Part shown: positions 13,441 through 39,845 of the stretch, piece by piece
Layout of the letters: each line of letters starts with the position of its first letter
Position numbering within the stretch: position 1 is the stretch's first letter
Assembly (NCBI RefSeq): GCF_028476545.1
Contig: NW_026731827.1
Span: 1,227,501 to 1,291,500 of the forward strand
Length of the DNA: 64,000 nucleotides
Direction of reading: 5' to 3'
Origin: Physella acuta
Lineage: Eukaryota > Mollusca > Gastropoda > Physidae
Translations under genes and position numbers: made by a program
Notes under the pieces: generated by a model
The model's input: the letters and a program-made list of their open reading frames with translations, nothing else
Told to the model about the DNA's origin: nothing
The model's database searches: none

Positions 13441-13939
13441 TTTTGGTGTTGGGAAAAAAAAAAAACATTTATGAGTTAAAAAATTACTATTGAAAGTGTT
13501 TGGGAAATAATTTTCATTTTTCAAACTGATAGTAATAATTGTCGGCATGTTCATTAAACACAATTTTTAAAAAATAACAAAAATTCTAATTATGTCTGAA
13601 AATTATTTATATTTAGTTCTTTAGCACTTACTTCCCTTTGATAAATTAGGAAAACACAATTACTTCCCTTTATAAAACATTGCATTAGTGGAAAAGAATT
13701 TACTTTTTATTACTTTGCTTTGGTGTTGGGAAAAAAATAATTACATAATTTGCGGGGATTGATCAAGTGCAAATGTTGTAGGTATTTTACGAATAAGCTT
13801 GGAGTATTATAATTGATCATTTGGTTTGGTTTGGCACCTACGTTCGTTTAAGTGAGTGCAAAAGACTATGAATAAGTTGGGGTACTATAGTCGATTATTA
13901 AGCTGAAACAGGCGATTCTGCCCCGGGCTAGACTGTGAG

Positions 13940-14345
13940 CACTTTGCGTTTATGTTCGCGTTAGTGTTTTCTTTGTGTTTAGGCTGGGTTTGCTTTAGTG
14001 GTTGCGTTTTGATTTGGTTCGTTTTTGTTCTTTCTTTTTTCGTTTTCGTTTGTGTTTTTTTCTTTGGGTTTGTGTTTGTATTTGTGTTTGTGGTTGGTTT
14101 TGCGTTTGGATTTGGTTTGTTTTCGTTTGCTTTTTCGTTTTTTTTTCTTTGTGTTCGTATTGGTGTTTGTGGTTGTGGTTGGGTTTGTTGTTAGGTTTTT
14201 GTTTTCGTTTGCTTTTTGTTTGTTTTTTCTTTGTGTTTGTATTGGTGTTTGTGATTGTGGTTGGGTTTGTTGTTAGGTTTTTGTTTTCGTTTGTATTTGT
14301 AATTGTGTTAGCGTTATGTTTGCGTTTTGTTGTTTTGGTTGGTTG
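13940..14345. repeat. G/T-rich minisatellite
   Basis: Degenerate TTTGTGTTTG-type units, with a longer duplicated block (GTATTGGTGTTTGTG, GGTTGGGTTTGTTGTTAGG) near 14156 and again near 14240. All three forward frames stay open because T-rich and G-rich codons avoid stops. Not coding. Confidence 0.8.
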
Positions 14346-14456
14346 TGGTTTGGGTGGGCAATGCCGGGTTTATGATGATTACTAAACACACAGGTAATGG
14401 TCTTTAACAGAAAGGTTTTTCACAGAAGCCAGAGCAGGGCCTGGCCGGGACGGCTA

Positions 14457-14504
<48 letters not shown>
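14457..14504. repeat. (TA)n microsatellite
   Basis: Uninterrupted TA dinucleotide run of about 24 units. Confidence 0.97.
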
Positions 14505-14506
<2 letters not shown>

Positions 14507-14984
14507 ACCGGCATATAGTTTTCTGCGTTGTTCAAAGATATTGGTCATAAAAAAATTACCAGGGTTGGGAAGGGGGGGGGGTGGGGGTTCACGTCTAGCG
14601 TTCCAGCCTCCCACCCACCCAGACGAAGTAGACACATATTTTTATTTAAGTAGCAGTCATATGCTTAAACATCTCCCTCCCCCCTTAGAAGTTTCGAATC
14701 CCTCCCCCTCGGAGCAAATGTAACTTGTAGCCTACATAATTTCATCTGTCACACATATCTTTAAAATCTGTAGTAGTTATTGAAATGGTACAGTATGATG
14801 ATTTACGTTAAGAACGCAGAATTGTACTTTTTTTCCCCCTTGGTTTTGAAATTATACAAGTATGTTATTTCCTGTTATTTTATTGGAGTTTGTATGATAC
14901 TTTTTAAGCTGTTTGAAATTTTTTAAAACACTTTCTCTGCTTTTCTCTTACATGTTTAAGTTTTTTTCTAAAATACTCGTATCT

Positions 14985-15190
14985 AGTTAATGAAATCAGT
15001 GTTTCTTCCAGACTTTATCTCGGGGGGGGGGGGGGGGGGGCTATACTGGTAAAAGTATATATTTTCTATACATATTAAATTTCGTTCGGGGCGGGGGGGG
15101 GGGGGTGAGTCCGCCTTCCGAAGAGCTTCCTGTAACTCTGAATGTGATCTTGCACCGAGCCTCCTAACAAGCTCACTGTAAGTCAATTAT
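14985..15190 (-). repeat. Poly-C-punctuated repeat module, inverted copy
   Basis: The minus strand carries CGAACGAAATTTAATATG, TATAGAAAATATATAC, TTTACCAGTATAG, then GATAAAGTCTGGAAGAAACA, with poly-C runs between them. The order matches 10283-10330 and 10165-10190. Confidence 0.7.
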
Positions 15191-16039
15191 TGATTTAAAA
15201 AAAAAATCGTTCATAAAATGATGTTGAAAGTTTACGGTCTACTTTGAAATCTGATTTTTTTTTAAATGGCTTTGAAAAAAATACAATATGATGTTATTCG
15301 ATATGCGCAGACGGACATAGGCGAATTGTATAAAGACTAGCCTGTCGACTTGGATTTGGTGTACAGCGCCCCCCCCCCCATTACCAAGAGATGTCAGAAA
15401 GAAACCCTGATCAAGACGTGTCCTAAAGAAGGTTCAGAGCTGTGTGGAATTTTGTTTTTCACGTTTGTAGCTAGTTTCGACACACAGGGTTCGACAAACC
15501 TGTGGTTTAATGTGGCCTTAGTTTTAAATCTGATGTAATATAATTAGTAATAGGTTGTTTTTTTGCACTCTAAGATAAAGTTGCATGACGTGGTAATGGT
15601 TCATAGGGGTATCCTACCTGCAGTGGTGGTGCATGGTTGTTAAAAATGTCCGAAAATACAAGGGTAAAAAATATTATGAATGTATAGGTAGTTGAAGAAA
15701 CATACAGCAAACTAAAAGGGAATATGGTACGGTTTGTAAAAAAAACAAAGACATAGAATAAGTAAAATACTGTAAGCGTTAGGTCAAAAGTTGGACACCC
15801 TTGCCTAGACTTTTGGACTCGTCCAGCTTCAGATTATTGTGTAATCTTGGAAGATGCTAATTTTGGTGTTGTATTCTGGAAAAAGCCATTGTAAAAGTTA
15901 TATTGCTTAAGGTTTAATTCCTCTTGCTTACCACCGCTAGCTGGTAGTGGTTGGGATGGGGGAGATTTAAAAAAAAAAACTTTCAACAAAAGATCAGAGA
16001 AAATCTTACAATTGACGGAAGAGTCTGTGGCCTACACAG

Positions 16040-16325
16040 TGGTTTGGATGGGGACCTGTCACGTGATCACCTGCTCTCTTGGGAGAGATGTCACGCTGTC
16101 ATCTGCTGTCTGGAGGGGGAGAAGATATAATCACGTGATAATCCCATCTGCCACGTGATCATCTTCTCTCTTAGAGAACATGTCACGTAGCTGTTTCCGC
16201 GGGGACATGTCACGTGGTCATTTCCTCTTCGGTGACATTAACGTGATCATCTTTTCTCTAGGAGACCTTTAACATGATGACCTGCTCTCCAGGGGCACCT
16301 GTCACGCAGCCACTTGTTCTTGTTC
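16040..16325. repeat. Degenerate E-box minisatellite
   Basis: Loose 35-70 bp repeats of the pattern TCACGTGATCATCT plus TCTCTTGGGAGA-type spacers. Exact CACGTG occurs at 16060, 16132, 16152 and 16211, and decayed forms (TCACGCTGTCATC, TTAACGTGATCATC) fill the gaps. Confidence 0.65.
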
Positions 16326-16766
16326 CCTAAGTCTCGTCCAACTTATCAAAGTCAGAAGGCAAGATGGCTGTCGCAATAGAGCTGTAATAAAAAAAAACCC
16401 AAGGCCGTAAAGTGAACAACTGTAATGTATTGTTGTTTACATGTCAAAGTCCGATTTCAAGTAGAGTGTATCACGAAAATTACATCAAATCACTTTTAAC
16501 AGATGTCTGTCCTTTTAAAACCCTTATTTTAGTTTTGGCCTAGGGCTCTAGTTTTTTTTTTTGTCTTGAATTTTTGTTTCTTTTTCCACTAGACAGACGC
16601 GTTCTTTTGTAGTCGTCCTACACTGTTGTTAAGTAGTCGTAAACTGTATAAAGGCTTTGTGTAGTTGAAAGTTTAGAAACTTTGTTTTGGCCAGTCTTGT
16701 TTAAGTTTACCAAACGGTCGAGTTGTTAAATTTCTATGTAGATCTCTAGGCCTAACTGGTGTGTAT

Positions 16767-17158
16767 GGGGTCATCCACAAATGACGTCACGCTTTTTTGG
16801 ACGATTTTTACCTCCCCCCCCCTCCCCTCCGTCACAAAAGCCAGACCCCCCTCCCTAAAATGACGTCACACCTTAGCCAACAACCACCTTCAAAATTGCT
16901 ATTGAATTTTTCTTAAAACATATTTTACCAAAATCTGATCAGAACTCTGTCAACATAGAGTATTTTGATCAATTCCTATTACAAATTGTTAAAACCGTTT
17001 TCTAAAGCGCGAAATAACGGCTAAAACTAAAACTCATTTTCTAAAATTGCTTTTTTATAATGCAAAAGTGTGACATCACACAATCTGACCCCCCCCCCCC
17101 ATATTAAACACCGTTACAAAATTACGGACCCCCTCTGACGTCATTTATGGACGACCCC
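16767..17158 (+). mobile_element. CRE-bearing MITE, copy B (392 bp)
   Basis: Ends GGGGTCATCCACAAATGACG and TGACGTCATTTATGGACGAC followed by CCC. The flanking 3-bp repeat is TAT (16764-16766 and 17159-17161). Inside are a poly-C tract, AAAATGACGTCACACC and an AT-rich core. No coding capacity. Confidence 0.88.
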
Positions 17159-17184
17159 TATGCCAGTCGATAAGGTAATGGTTT

Positions 17185-17300
17185 GTTTCAGGGGCGTAGG
17201 CAGGACTCGGTCACGGGGGAGGTCATAACTTCCCGGACACCCCTCTGCCCACACTATTGTTTAGTTTAGGTAGCCCCCCTCCCCACCCACGGGACAGTTC
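17185..17300. mobile_element. Possible hAT-type end fragment
   Basis: Begins CAGGGGCGTAGGCAGGA, the CAGGGGCGTAG form common at hAT ends. It lies between MITE copies B and C. No opposite end was found. Confidence 0.3.
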
Positions 17301-17522
17301 AAGGTTAATTAACAAATGCGATTGTGTTTTTACAGGTGGATGAGTGAGAGTTCATGAAAGGGGAAGTAACGCTAGAATTGGAATATTCCATGTAAAAACC
17401 TGTGACGCGGTATTTTGAGGAGAGATGGGTTGACGACACCTTCAGAATAACAACAAAACATAAACACGGACTTGCTGTAATGATTATCTCTCGCACTGAT
17501 GAACCTGCCACCAAAGGTATTA

Positions 17523-17892
17523 GGGGGTCATCCATAAATGACGCCACACTCGTAGGGGGGAAGGGAGTCCGTAATTTTGTGACGATGTGTGATGAGGGGG
17601 TTCAGATGTTCCAACGTCACACTGTTGCATTATAAAAAAGCAATGTTAGGAAACGAATTTTAGACGTTATTTCGCGTTTTAGATAACTGTTTTAATAAAT
17701 TGTAATAATTTAGACAAGATTTTAGAAATATATCGATGTTTAAAAAAAATTCAACTGCAATTTTGAGGGGGGTTGTAGGTTGAGGTGTGATGTCATTTTA
17801 GGGGGGGGGGGGGTCTGGCTTTTTGTGACGGAGGGGAGGGGGGAGGTAAAAAATCGTCAAAAAAAAGCGTGACGTCATTTATGGATGACCCC
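17523..17892 (-). mobile_element. CRE-bearing MITE, copy C (370 bp)
   Basis: Ends GGGGGTCATCCATAAATGAC and GTGACGTCATTTATGGATGA followed by CCCC, with the target repeat TTA at 17520-17522 and 17893-17895. Orientation is opposite to copy B. Confidence 0.9.
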
Positions 17893-18496
17893 TTATAACA
17901 TTTAGTTGAACTGCAGGACTACTATACAGTACACGGAAAATATATCGTTCATAGTTTAAGTGGGGACGTTTTCGTATTTCCCCACAAAATAAATATACAA
18001 AAAAAAAAAAACGTTAACTTTTGACAGCCTTCAATTCTCCCCAATTTTTATCAAAATTTAACCCCCCCCCCCTTCCCCGTTAGCTTATGAATCCGATACA
18101 GACGTGTTTTAAGTGCTGTATAATAATAGAATAACATTGCCGCTGGTCCGAATGTTGGGAACCCAACTGTGAGACAAAACAAAATGTGTAAAACTATTGA
18201 TTAACATGTTACACGAGTGTTCTGAAGCAGAATTTTATCTGACTCTTATTTAAAAAAACCACACCAATTATTAAAACTTGTTAACAAAAACAATTTATTT
18301 TTGCTGCCTTAGAGATGGCACAAAATATCATGAATAGGTTTATTTACAGGCAAAAATCAAGCAGTTAATATTTACAGTCAATGAATGTACAGCAGGTTTT
18401 TAATGTTAAACATTTTAAATATCAATAGAAAACTTGACCAACAGAAACGAAGCTTCAAATGATATGTGACCTTTCTACACTGCTTCACACTTCACA

Positions 18497-18745
18497 TTCC
18501 CTAAGAGAACCTTTACTGAACAGGGATGACTTTAACTTATTCCCTAAGAAAATCTTTACTGAACAGGGATTGACTTTAACTTATTCCCCAAGAGAACCTT
18601 TACTGAACAGGGATGACTTTAACTTATTCCCCAAGAGAACCTTTACTGAACAGGGATGACTTTAACTTATTCCCTAAGAAAACCTTTACTGAATAGGGAT
18701 TGACTTTAACTTATTCCCTAAGAAAACCTATGCTGAGCATGGATC
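18497..18745. repeat. Tandem repeat, 43-44 bp unit, nearly 6 copies
   Basis: Unit TTCCCTAAGAGAACCTTTAC continuing TGAACAGGGATGACTTTAACTTA. Copies start near 18497, 18540, 18584, 18627, 18670 and 18714; the last is degenerate. Confidence 0.92.
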
Positions 18746-19427
18746 GGCTTGACTATAAACTCATTAGAATGACAACTAGGATCTACATGGCTCACAAACT
18801 CAAAAGAAAAAATACACATGCTTGGCAGACAAAAAAAAAAAAGCATTTGTAAATGGGGTATGGCAAAATACAACACCTAAAATAAATAAGTAGGTAAAGG
18901 AAAAGCTAGATCATAGGTCTAAGTATAAAATATCTTTTCTTAAACCAGGATGGTACAATAGATTGATTAGAGAAAATATTGAGCAGTGGAATCACATCAT
19001 AAGTGATGTACAGAGCTGAGCACTAGGAAATAAATAGCTGAGTCTGAAAGAAAAATTTCAACCAACATAATGGATGCTGATTTTTATTTTAAAAGCTTAC
19101 AAGCATTAGAGTGCTTTATCAGGAAAATCACGTCCACTTCTAATGTTGAAGAATATACGACATAATATCGCAGTGACAAGTATTTTTTAATCATCTATCA
19201 ATGTAAAATTAATAATCTGCAAGAACAAATAGTTTCTACTATTATGAAACAGACTGATGAAAGACTTCTACAGAGCAAGTTTCACTATCAGTATCACAAC
19301 CTAAAAATAGCAAGCTAGAGCAGCTTTTAAAGTGATGCTTGTTTTGGCGCTGTGGAGCTTTAACATCCCAGAAAGGGGTCCTATACAGATTTTATATAAG
19401 CACAAGAAGGAAGACATATCCTTGTCA

Positions 19428-20040
19428 CATACATATACAGATAACTGGATGACACATGCAGTTTTTTTTCACAATATTCTTGCTGCATTTATATAGAGAC
19501 AACTGGATGACACATGCAGTTTTTTTTCACAATATTCTTGCTGCATTCATATATAGACAACTAAAGTACACAATCAGTTTGTTGCACCACAATGCCCTCA
19601 TCAACATTTATACACTCAACTGGATAACACAAGCAGTTTTTTTTTCACAATATCCATATGCCACATCATATATGGACAACTGGATAGTGCAAGTAGTTTT
19701 TTTCACAATATCCATAAGTCACATTCTTGATTCATACACAGACAACTGGATAACAAAGCAGTTTTCCCCACAAAATCCATGTCACATCATATATAGACAA
19801 TTGGGTAGTGCAAGTAGTTTTTTTCACAATATCCATAAGTCACATTCATACACAGACAACTGGATAACAAAGCAGTTTTCCCCACAAAATCCATGTCACA
19901 TCATATATAGACTATTGGGTTGTGCAAGTAGTTTTTTCCACAATATCCATAAGTCACATTCATACACAGACAACTGGATAACACAAGCAGTTTTTTCACA
20001 GCATCCTTTTTGTTGTATTCATGTACATACATCTGGAAAT
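19428..20040. repeat. Tandem repeat, about 55-65 bp unit, about 10 copies
   Basis: Each unit carries ACAACTGGATAACACAAGCA, a T run, CACAATATCCATAAGTCACA and CATATATAGAC variants. The higher-order order near 19680-19990 suggests that unit pairs were duplicated together. Within the probable BRWD 3' UTR. Confidence 0.9.
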
Positions 20041-21118
20041 TAATCTATATCATACAACATAAAGTGTGACAACTTTGTGACACTATTAATATGGATCCAT
20101 GACATACAGCATGCTAGTCATACACCACCAGTCATACACACACTTCTGTATGGCCACTAACATAGTGACACCCCTAAAAACACTATTCCTATATTTTATC
20201 AACAGCACATTTGTACACTACTTCTCACTAATAAAGCTGAAATGTTTAGCACACTGATGGTAAGAACAAAGTGCTAAGATGATAACATTTGGTTGACCAA
20301 CATAACATTTGATGGCTATACACTTTTGACTAGGAAGACCATGGAGCTTACTCTAATACAAAGTACTAATCTAAATGTTTAACTACAAAGCTCATACTAC
20401 AGTAAATCATGCCTCCCCCAGTTGACCTGTGGAACTAGGATTATGCCTGTTTAAGATTACAGCAATGAAAATGTCAACTTCCTTGCATAAATGATGGTGT
20501 TTCCCTGAGAAACAAAGGCACAGAGGAATGATGTTCTAATGTACAGCTGGACCCAGCCTTAGGTGGTTGTAAGGGAAATTATAAAAAAATTTCTTATTTA
20601 AAAAATTCTCACATTTACAACTTAAAGAGTGTCAAAATGATTAGACATGACTTAAATAATTGAACTTGGCAGCTTTGCATAATGTACCTCAGGAAGTCGT
20701 TAGAATGCTGTGATCTCCCCTTTAAACTAACTATACTAGTAGTAAGAGGATTTTAAAAAAAAATTGCATACACAAACTTCTGCCTTGGATTATGTAAAGC
20801 AAATTATTCTATCTAGAAGACTAACAGCAATAATTAACTTACTTGTTTAATTATTCAAATAGTAATTAACGTTAAAAAAAAACAAAAACAGATGCACCAA
20901 GCTTGATAATTATAATTAGGTTCGATGTACATTATTTTCAAAAAGACTTATTTTTAAGCATACATCAGGTTTTGTAATTACTGAACAATTTAATGCTAGT
21001 GGAATGGCAGCAATGTGGATGAAAATGAAATGAGGTGCTCAACCCCTACCTAGGTAAATGTCAGTTTAATTTATTTAAATAAGTTAGTTTTCCTGAAGGT
21101 TGATAGCAAGAAAAAGCA

Positions 21119-36167
<15,049 letters not shown>

Positions 36168-36300
36168 AAAATATTAATAATCATACTCCAAAAGAACACG
36201 GATTACACAACTTTTACACAGGTCTCTTGATTCTCATAGACGCCATTTTATGTTTTCACTCACTTGGATATCATCTAAACATCCATAGATCTAGTAGGCG
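36168..36300 (-). promoter_or_regulatory. BRWD 5' UTR/promoter candidate
   Basis: Upstream of the start codon. On the minus strand AAAATGGCG at 36241-36249 fits a YY1-type core-promoter motif. No TATA box is evident. The transcription start is not fixed by sequence. Confidence 0.35.
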
Positions 36301-37572
36301 GATGAATAGCTGCTCGATCATTCTTTAAATATCTTATTTCTATTAAAGAAAGTTAACTCTCTTGAACTAGATTACAATAGGTATGTGTATTTTTAAACGT
36401 TAATTTTAATGATAATATAAGTGTTGTAAAAAAGAACAGAACAAAGTTTAAGAACTATTTTTTTGTGTGTTAGGCCATAGTTTAAGTTAACATGATGTGT
36501 AGGCCAAGGGAAAAAAAGCTGTAGGAGAATGACTTTTCTACCGACCTGTTATTGCCAGGTTGTCATTATGCAGTCTTTGTTTACGTAAGCCTAGTAGTTA
36601 TTTATAACATTTGTTAATTTTGGGTAGCCTAGACTATCAGGTATTTTTTTTAATCAAAAGTGTGTGGGATTTTGAATTTCCGTGTGTTTTATGGATTATT
36701 AAATTATATTTTTTTTTAAAAAAGAGGACATAGGCCAACTGTTTAAAATATAAATTTAACTATTTTCAAAGCTAATTACTGCTAGATCTATAATAAAATT
36801 AGTTTTTATAGCCCTACTCATTTGACGATTCTGCAATATTATTCAAATCGCAGTGGATATTATGCACAAATTTAGAAAGCATGTGTATTCTTGTGAACAC
36901 AATAACAAATTAAGCTGCTAATAAAGCTGATAGTTTTGTGACAATATTTTTACCTACAAAAGTTTGATAATTTATTAATTAAAGCGAGTCATAGAATTTG
37001 AACTATAATAAGAATTTTGATAAAAATATTAAATTAAAATAAATGCAGCCTACATTTTAGTTATAGTAGCTTACACAGTTACAAAAATAAAAAGATGACG
37101 ACAAGGAGTCATCTATTCTGTATTTGTTTAAATAATTTTTTCCCCCTAGGAATGGGGAAGAGGGCTATTAATATAACATAGATCTAGATATATGTTATTA
37201 TTGTTTTTGTGTCTACTCGAAACAAAAAAAAAATTATAATTAAAGATAAAATTAGTTTGATGTATGCTTTTTCTAAGATCTGGCCAACTAGTTGTGTGGA
37301 CATTGAGAAAAAGAAAGTAGGATTTTAAGGTTGGCCTACGTTGCCTGTTTTCAGTCAGCTTCCTTGATTTCATCAGTTTACTTGGAATCTAGAGATCTAG
37401 ATTAGATCTTAATACTTAGATCGAGATCTACTACATTTCTATCTTAATTAGTAATAATTAGGCCTACAAATAAATCTTAGAATTAAGTTGTAAGATCTAG
37501 AATTCTAGATTAGTACTTTTTTTATTTTTATTATTTAATATTTATTTAGCAAAAGTAGAGTCTTAGTTACTA

Positions 37573-39554
37573 TAGAGTCCTTGCAAACACGTGACCTAAA
37601 TCACGTGATACCTACGCCCGCCGCCACAGTGGTGTACATCAGACGTAAACACAATCAGCTGTTCGCCAGCGCTGGACGTGTTCACCAGCGCTGGACGTGT
37701 TCACTGTATGTAAAAAATCGCGCCCGCGGAAAAGGAAAAATATGTTAAAAAACTTGAACTCTTAGGAATTGAAGATCCTTATACAGTTATTGACAGTTTC
37801 GTGGATAATATTATAAATATGTGGCCGAAATTTCTAAATAAAAATACTGTTAGTTAGTAATACCGTTTGCGTTTAGAGTTTAAGTAGACAAAGCTGATCA
37901 AATGCAGTAATATATTAGAGGTTATCTACTGTAGCAAACGTGAGACCACTTAACTCCTACAAAACCCACACTACAACGGCTAATATAATCCATGGGTAAT
38001 AACCAATCTGGGTAGCATGTTATACAATTTAAGACCCTTATAATCCAGCAGGGAAGTAATCAGACACATTAATACTGACGTTCAACCCTCATGATGGCTG
38101 CCCCCACCTGTATCTAGCCCACAATAAAACCAAAGAGGAGTCTGCCCTGCCCTCCCCTGAAAATGTCTCACCTCCGTGATACCCAGCCCCACAGAGATAG
38201 TATTTCTTATATAATTTTGACCCTCAGGGCCCAGCAGGGAGAACAAAGGGGAAAGTCCCACTGCTCTCCCCTCAACACTTCTCACCTCGGTGTCATGTTA
38301 TGTCATTTATAGCACGGCACACATGGCTTATCAGGGGAAAGCATTTAGGCATTAAGAATCTTAACTCTGGACAGCTACACACTAGTATACTAGCTACACA
38401 CTAGGTGCCTACTGTAAACTACTAGACTGTAGGCCCTATGTAGACCTGCAATTGTATCAATTGTAGACTGGGTCCATTGTTATTATTCTAAACCATCTCA
38501 CTTATAATGTTTCTAGCTTGATTTGTTTCTTTTATAAACAGTGGATTTAAAAAAAAATCATTAACCAAATAATAATAATGTGGTTATTTGTTGTTGGCTG
38601 GTATGATCTAGATTGTACTACTAGGCTACAAAAACTTAGTAGACCAATTACTAGATATGAATTTGAATTTAATTAAACTCAGTCCAGTATCAGATACATA
38701 TTGCTGTAAAAAGACAACAAAGTAGGTAGGCCTTAGTAATTTATTAAAGCCTTTTACTACAATAATATCAACTACATGCTTGTATAAAGTTTTTACAATT
38801 TAATTTAAGTAGCAGATTCTAGATCTAAGTCTAGTCATATAATCTATTTCAATTTCAGAAAATTTCGTTTGCTAAAAAAATGATTAGATAATAGAGTGAG
38901 ATTTTAGATCTTAGAGACAATTAAATGCTTTATTAGGCCTATTATGACTACTTTTGATTTATGATGGGTGTATTTTGAATCGAATGTAGATCTAAAGTAA
39001 TTAAATTTAAGTAAAGAAGTAGATTCTAGATTCTATGTCTACCCAGCGGAGCCAGGTATTAGGCCTACTATTAGATCTTATTATTCTTATTAGCCTATTA
39101 CTTTTGACTTTGTCTTTTACTATTAGTATTTGTGAAGGTCGAGCATATTTGTTTTATTAATAGTTATCTTTTATAATTAAAATGAAGTTTATTATTTTAC
39201 TGTCCTTACCTGAAACAAAGTATCGAGAACTGCATTTGATCAGATTCGGCTACTTTAACTCTAAACGCAAACAGTATTACTAACAGTATTTTTATTTAGA
39301 AATTTTGTCCACATATTTATTTATACGAAACTGTCAATAACAGTATAAGGATCTTCATTTCCTAAGAGTTCAAGTTTTTTAACGTATTTTTCCTTTTCCG
39401 CGGGTGCGGTTCTTTACATACAGTGAACGCGTCCAGCGCTGGTGAACACGTCCAGCGCTGGCGAACAGCTGATTGTGTTTACGTCTTGTGTACACCACTG
39501 TGGCGGCGGGCGTAGGTATCACGAACGGACGTGACGTCATATGAAAGGACTCTA
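37573..39554. mobile_element. 2 kb DNA transposon-like element with ~330 bp terminal inverted repeats
   Basis: Left arm about 37573-37905 and right arm about 39228-39554 are inverted copies. Shared blocks include TAGAGTCCTT, CTACGCCCGCCGCCACAGTG, ACACAATCAGCTGTTCGCCA, a doubled CCAGCGCTGGACGTGTTCAC, CCGCGGAAAAGGAAAAAT and ACTGTTAGT. TTAGTTA flanks both sides (37563-37569 and 39555-39561), with three extra bases on the left. The arms plus a 7-10 bp flanking repeat suggest a Mutator-like non-autonomous element. The interior (37990-38330) has a diverged two-copy repeat of about 150 bp. It holds no transposase frame. Confidence 0.85.
37714..37857 (+). pseudogene. Coding-like fragment inside the left arm of the long-TIR element
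   Basis: Short open frame reading EKYVKKLELLGIEDPYTVID, then SFVDNIINMWPKFLNKN and a stop. The EKY..L..GIEDPY..WP pattern is reminiscent of the N-terminal segment of invertebrate SWIM-domain/YqaJ-type proteins; this is from memory and weak. The equivalent stretch in the right arm no longer keeps the frame. A gene fragment carried by the element is the likeliest reading. Confidence 0.35.
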
Positions 39555-39845
39555 TTAGTTAGACTGTCTTAGACTTAGAGTTTAGTTGAATTAGTTAGAC
39601 ATTGAGTACATGTGGTAACATTACAATACATTGTCCCTACTAAATTAATTTAATAATTTTTAAAATTTAGCCAACAGTTTTCATTTTGAGACATTCACTT
39701 TCATTTATCATTTATCATTTTGTCTTGTTACTTACTTCCCTGCTTACAAAAAATAGTTATTTTCAAAATACAAATTGTATGACTTAGGATAGAAAACTTC
39801 TTAAATAAATTTTTCTTTATATATAACATTTTCCCACAGAAATCA
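39555..39845 (+). promoter_or_regulatory. DHDDS 5' region with a probable leader-intron acceptor
   Basis: TTTTCCCACAG ends at 39840, five bases before the ATG, so a non-coding first exon probably lies upstream. The TIR element occupies most of the space up to BRWD, so the leader intron may contain it. Confidence 0.45.

Larger units (their letters stand above)
7421..18293. other. Repeat-rich intergenic stretch without supported genes
   Basis: Between the start of the unrecognised gene and the likely 3' end of BRWD. It holds the SINEs, MITEs, poly-C modules, microsatellite and minisatellites listed separately. Open frames here follow poly-C, poly-G, G/T or TA tracts and show no protein-like composition. 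What remains is AT-rich sequence without visible structure. Confidence 0.6.
18294..21118 (-). other. Probable long 3' UTR of BRWD
   Basis: Follows the BRWD stop codon on the minus strand. The AATAAA at 18294-18299 (TTTATT on +) is the candidate distal signal, giving about 2.8 kb. Two minisatellites lie inside. A nearer, unrecognised signal would shorten this. Confidence 0.45.

Noticed and set aside
13952-14385. Three overlapping Phe/Val/Cys-rich open frames
   Set aside because: They come from a G/T-rich minisatellite where stop codons are rare in every forward frame; composition is not protein-like beyond that.
14397-14723. Frames through the TA microsatellite
   Set aside because: The Tyr-Ile run is the TA repeat itself; the flanks have no coding bias.
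18497-20040. CRISPR-like direct repeats
   Set aside because: Units are directly adjacent and diverge together, with no unique spacers, in an animal genome.
19456-20043. 195-codon forward frame
   Set aside because: It is the translation of a ~60-bp tandem repeat, antisense to the probable BRWD 3' UTR.
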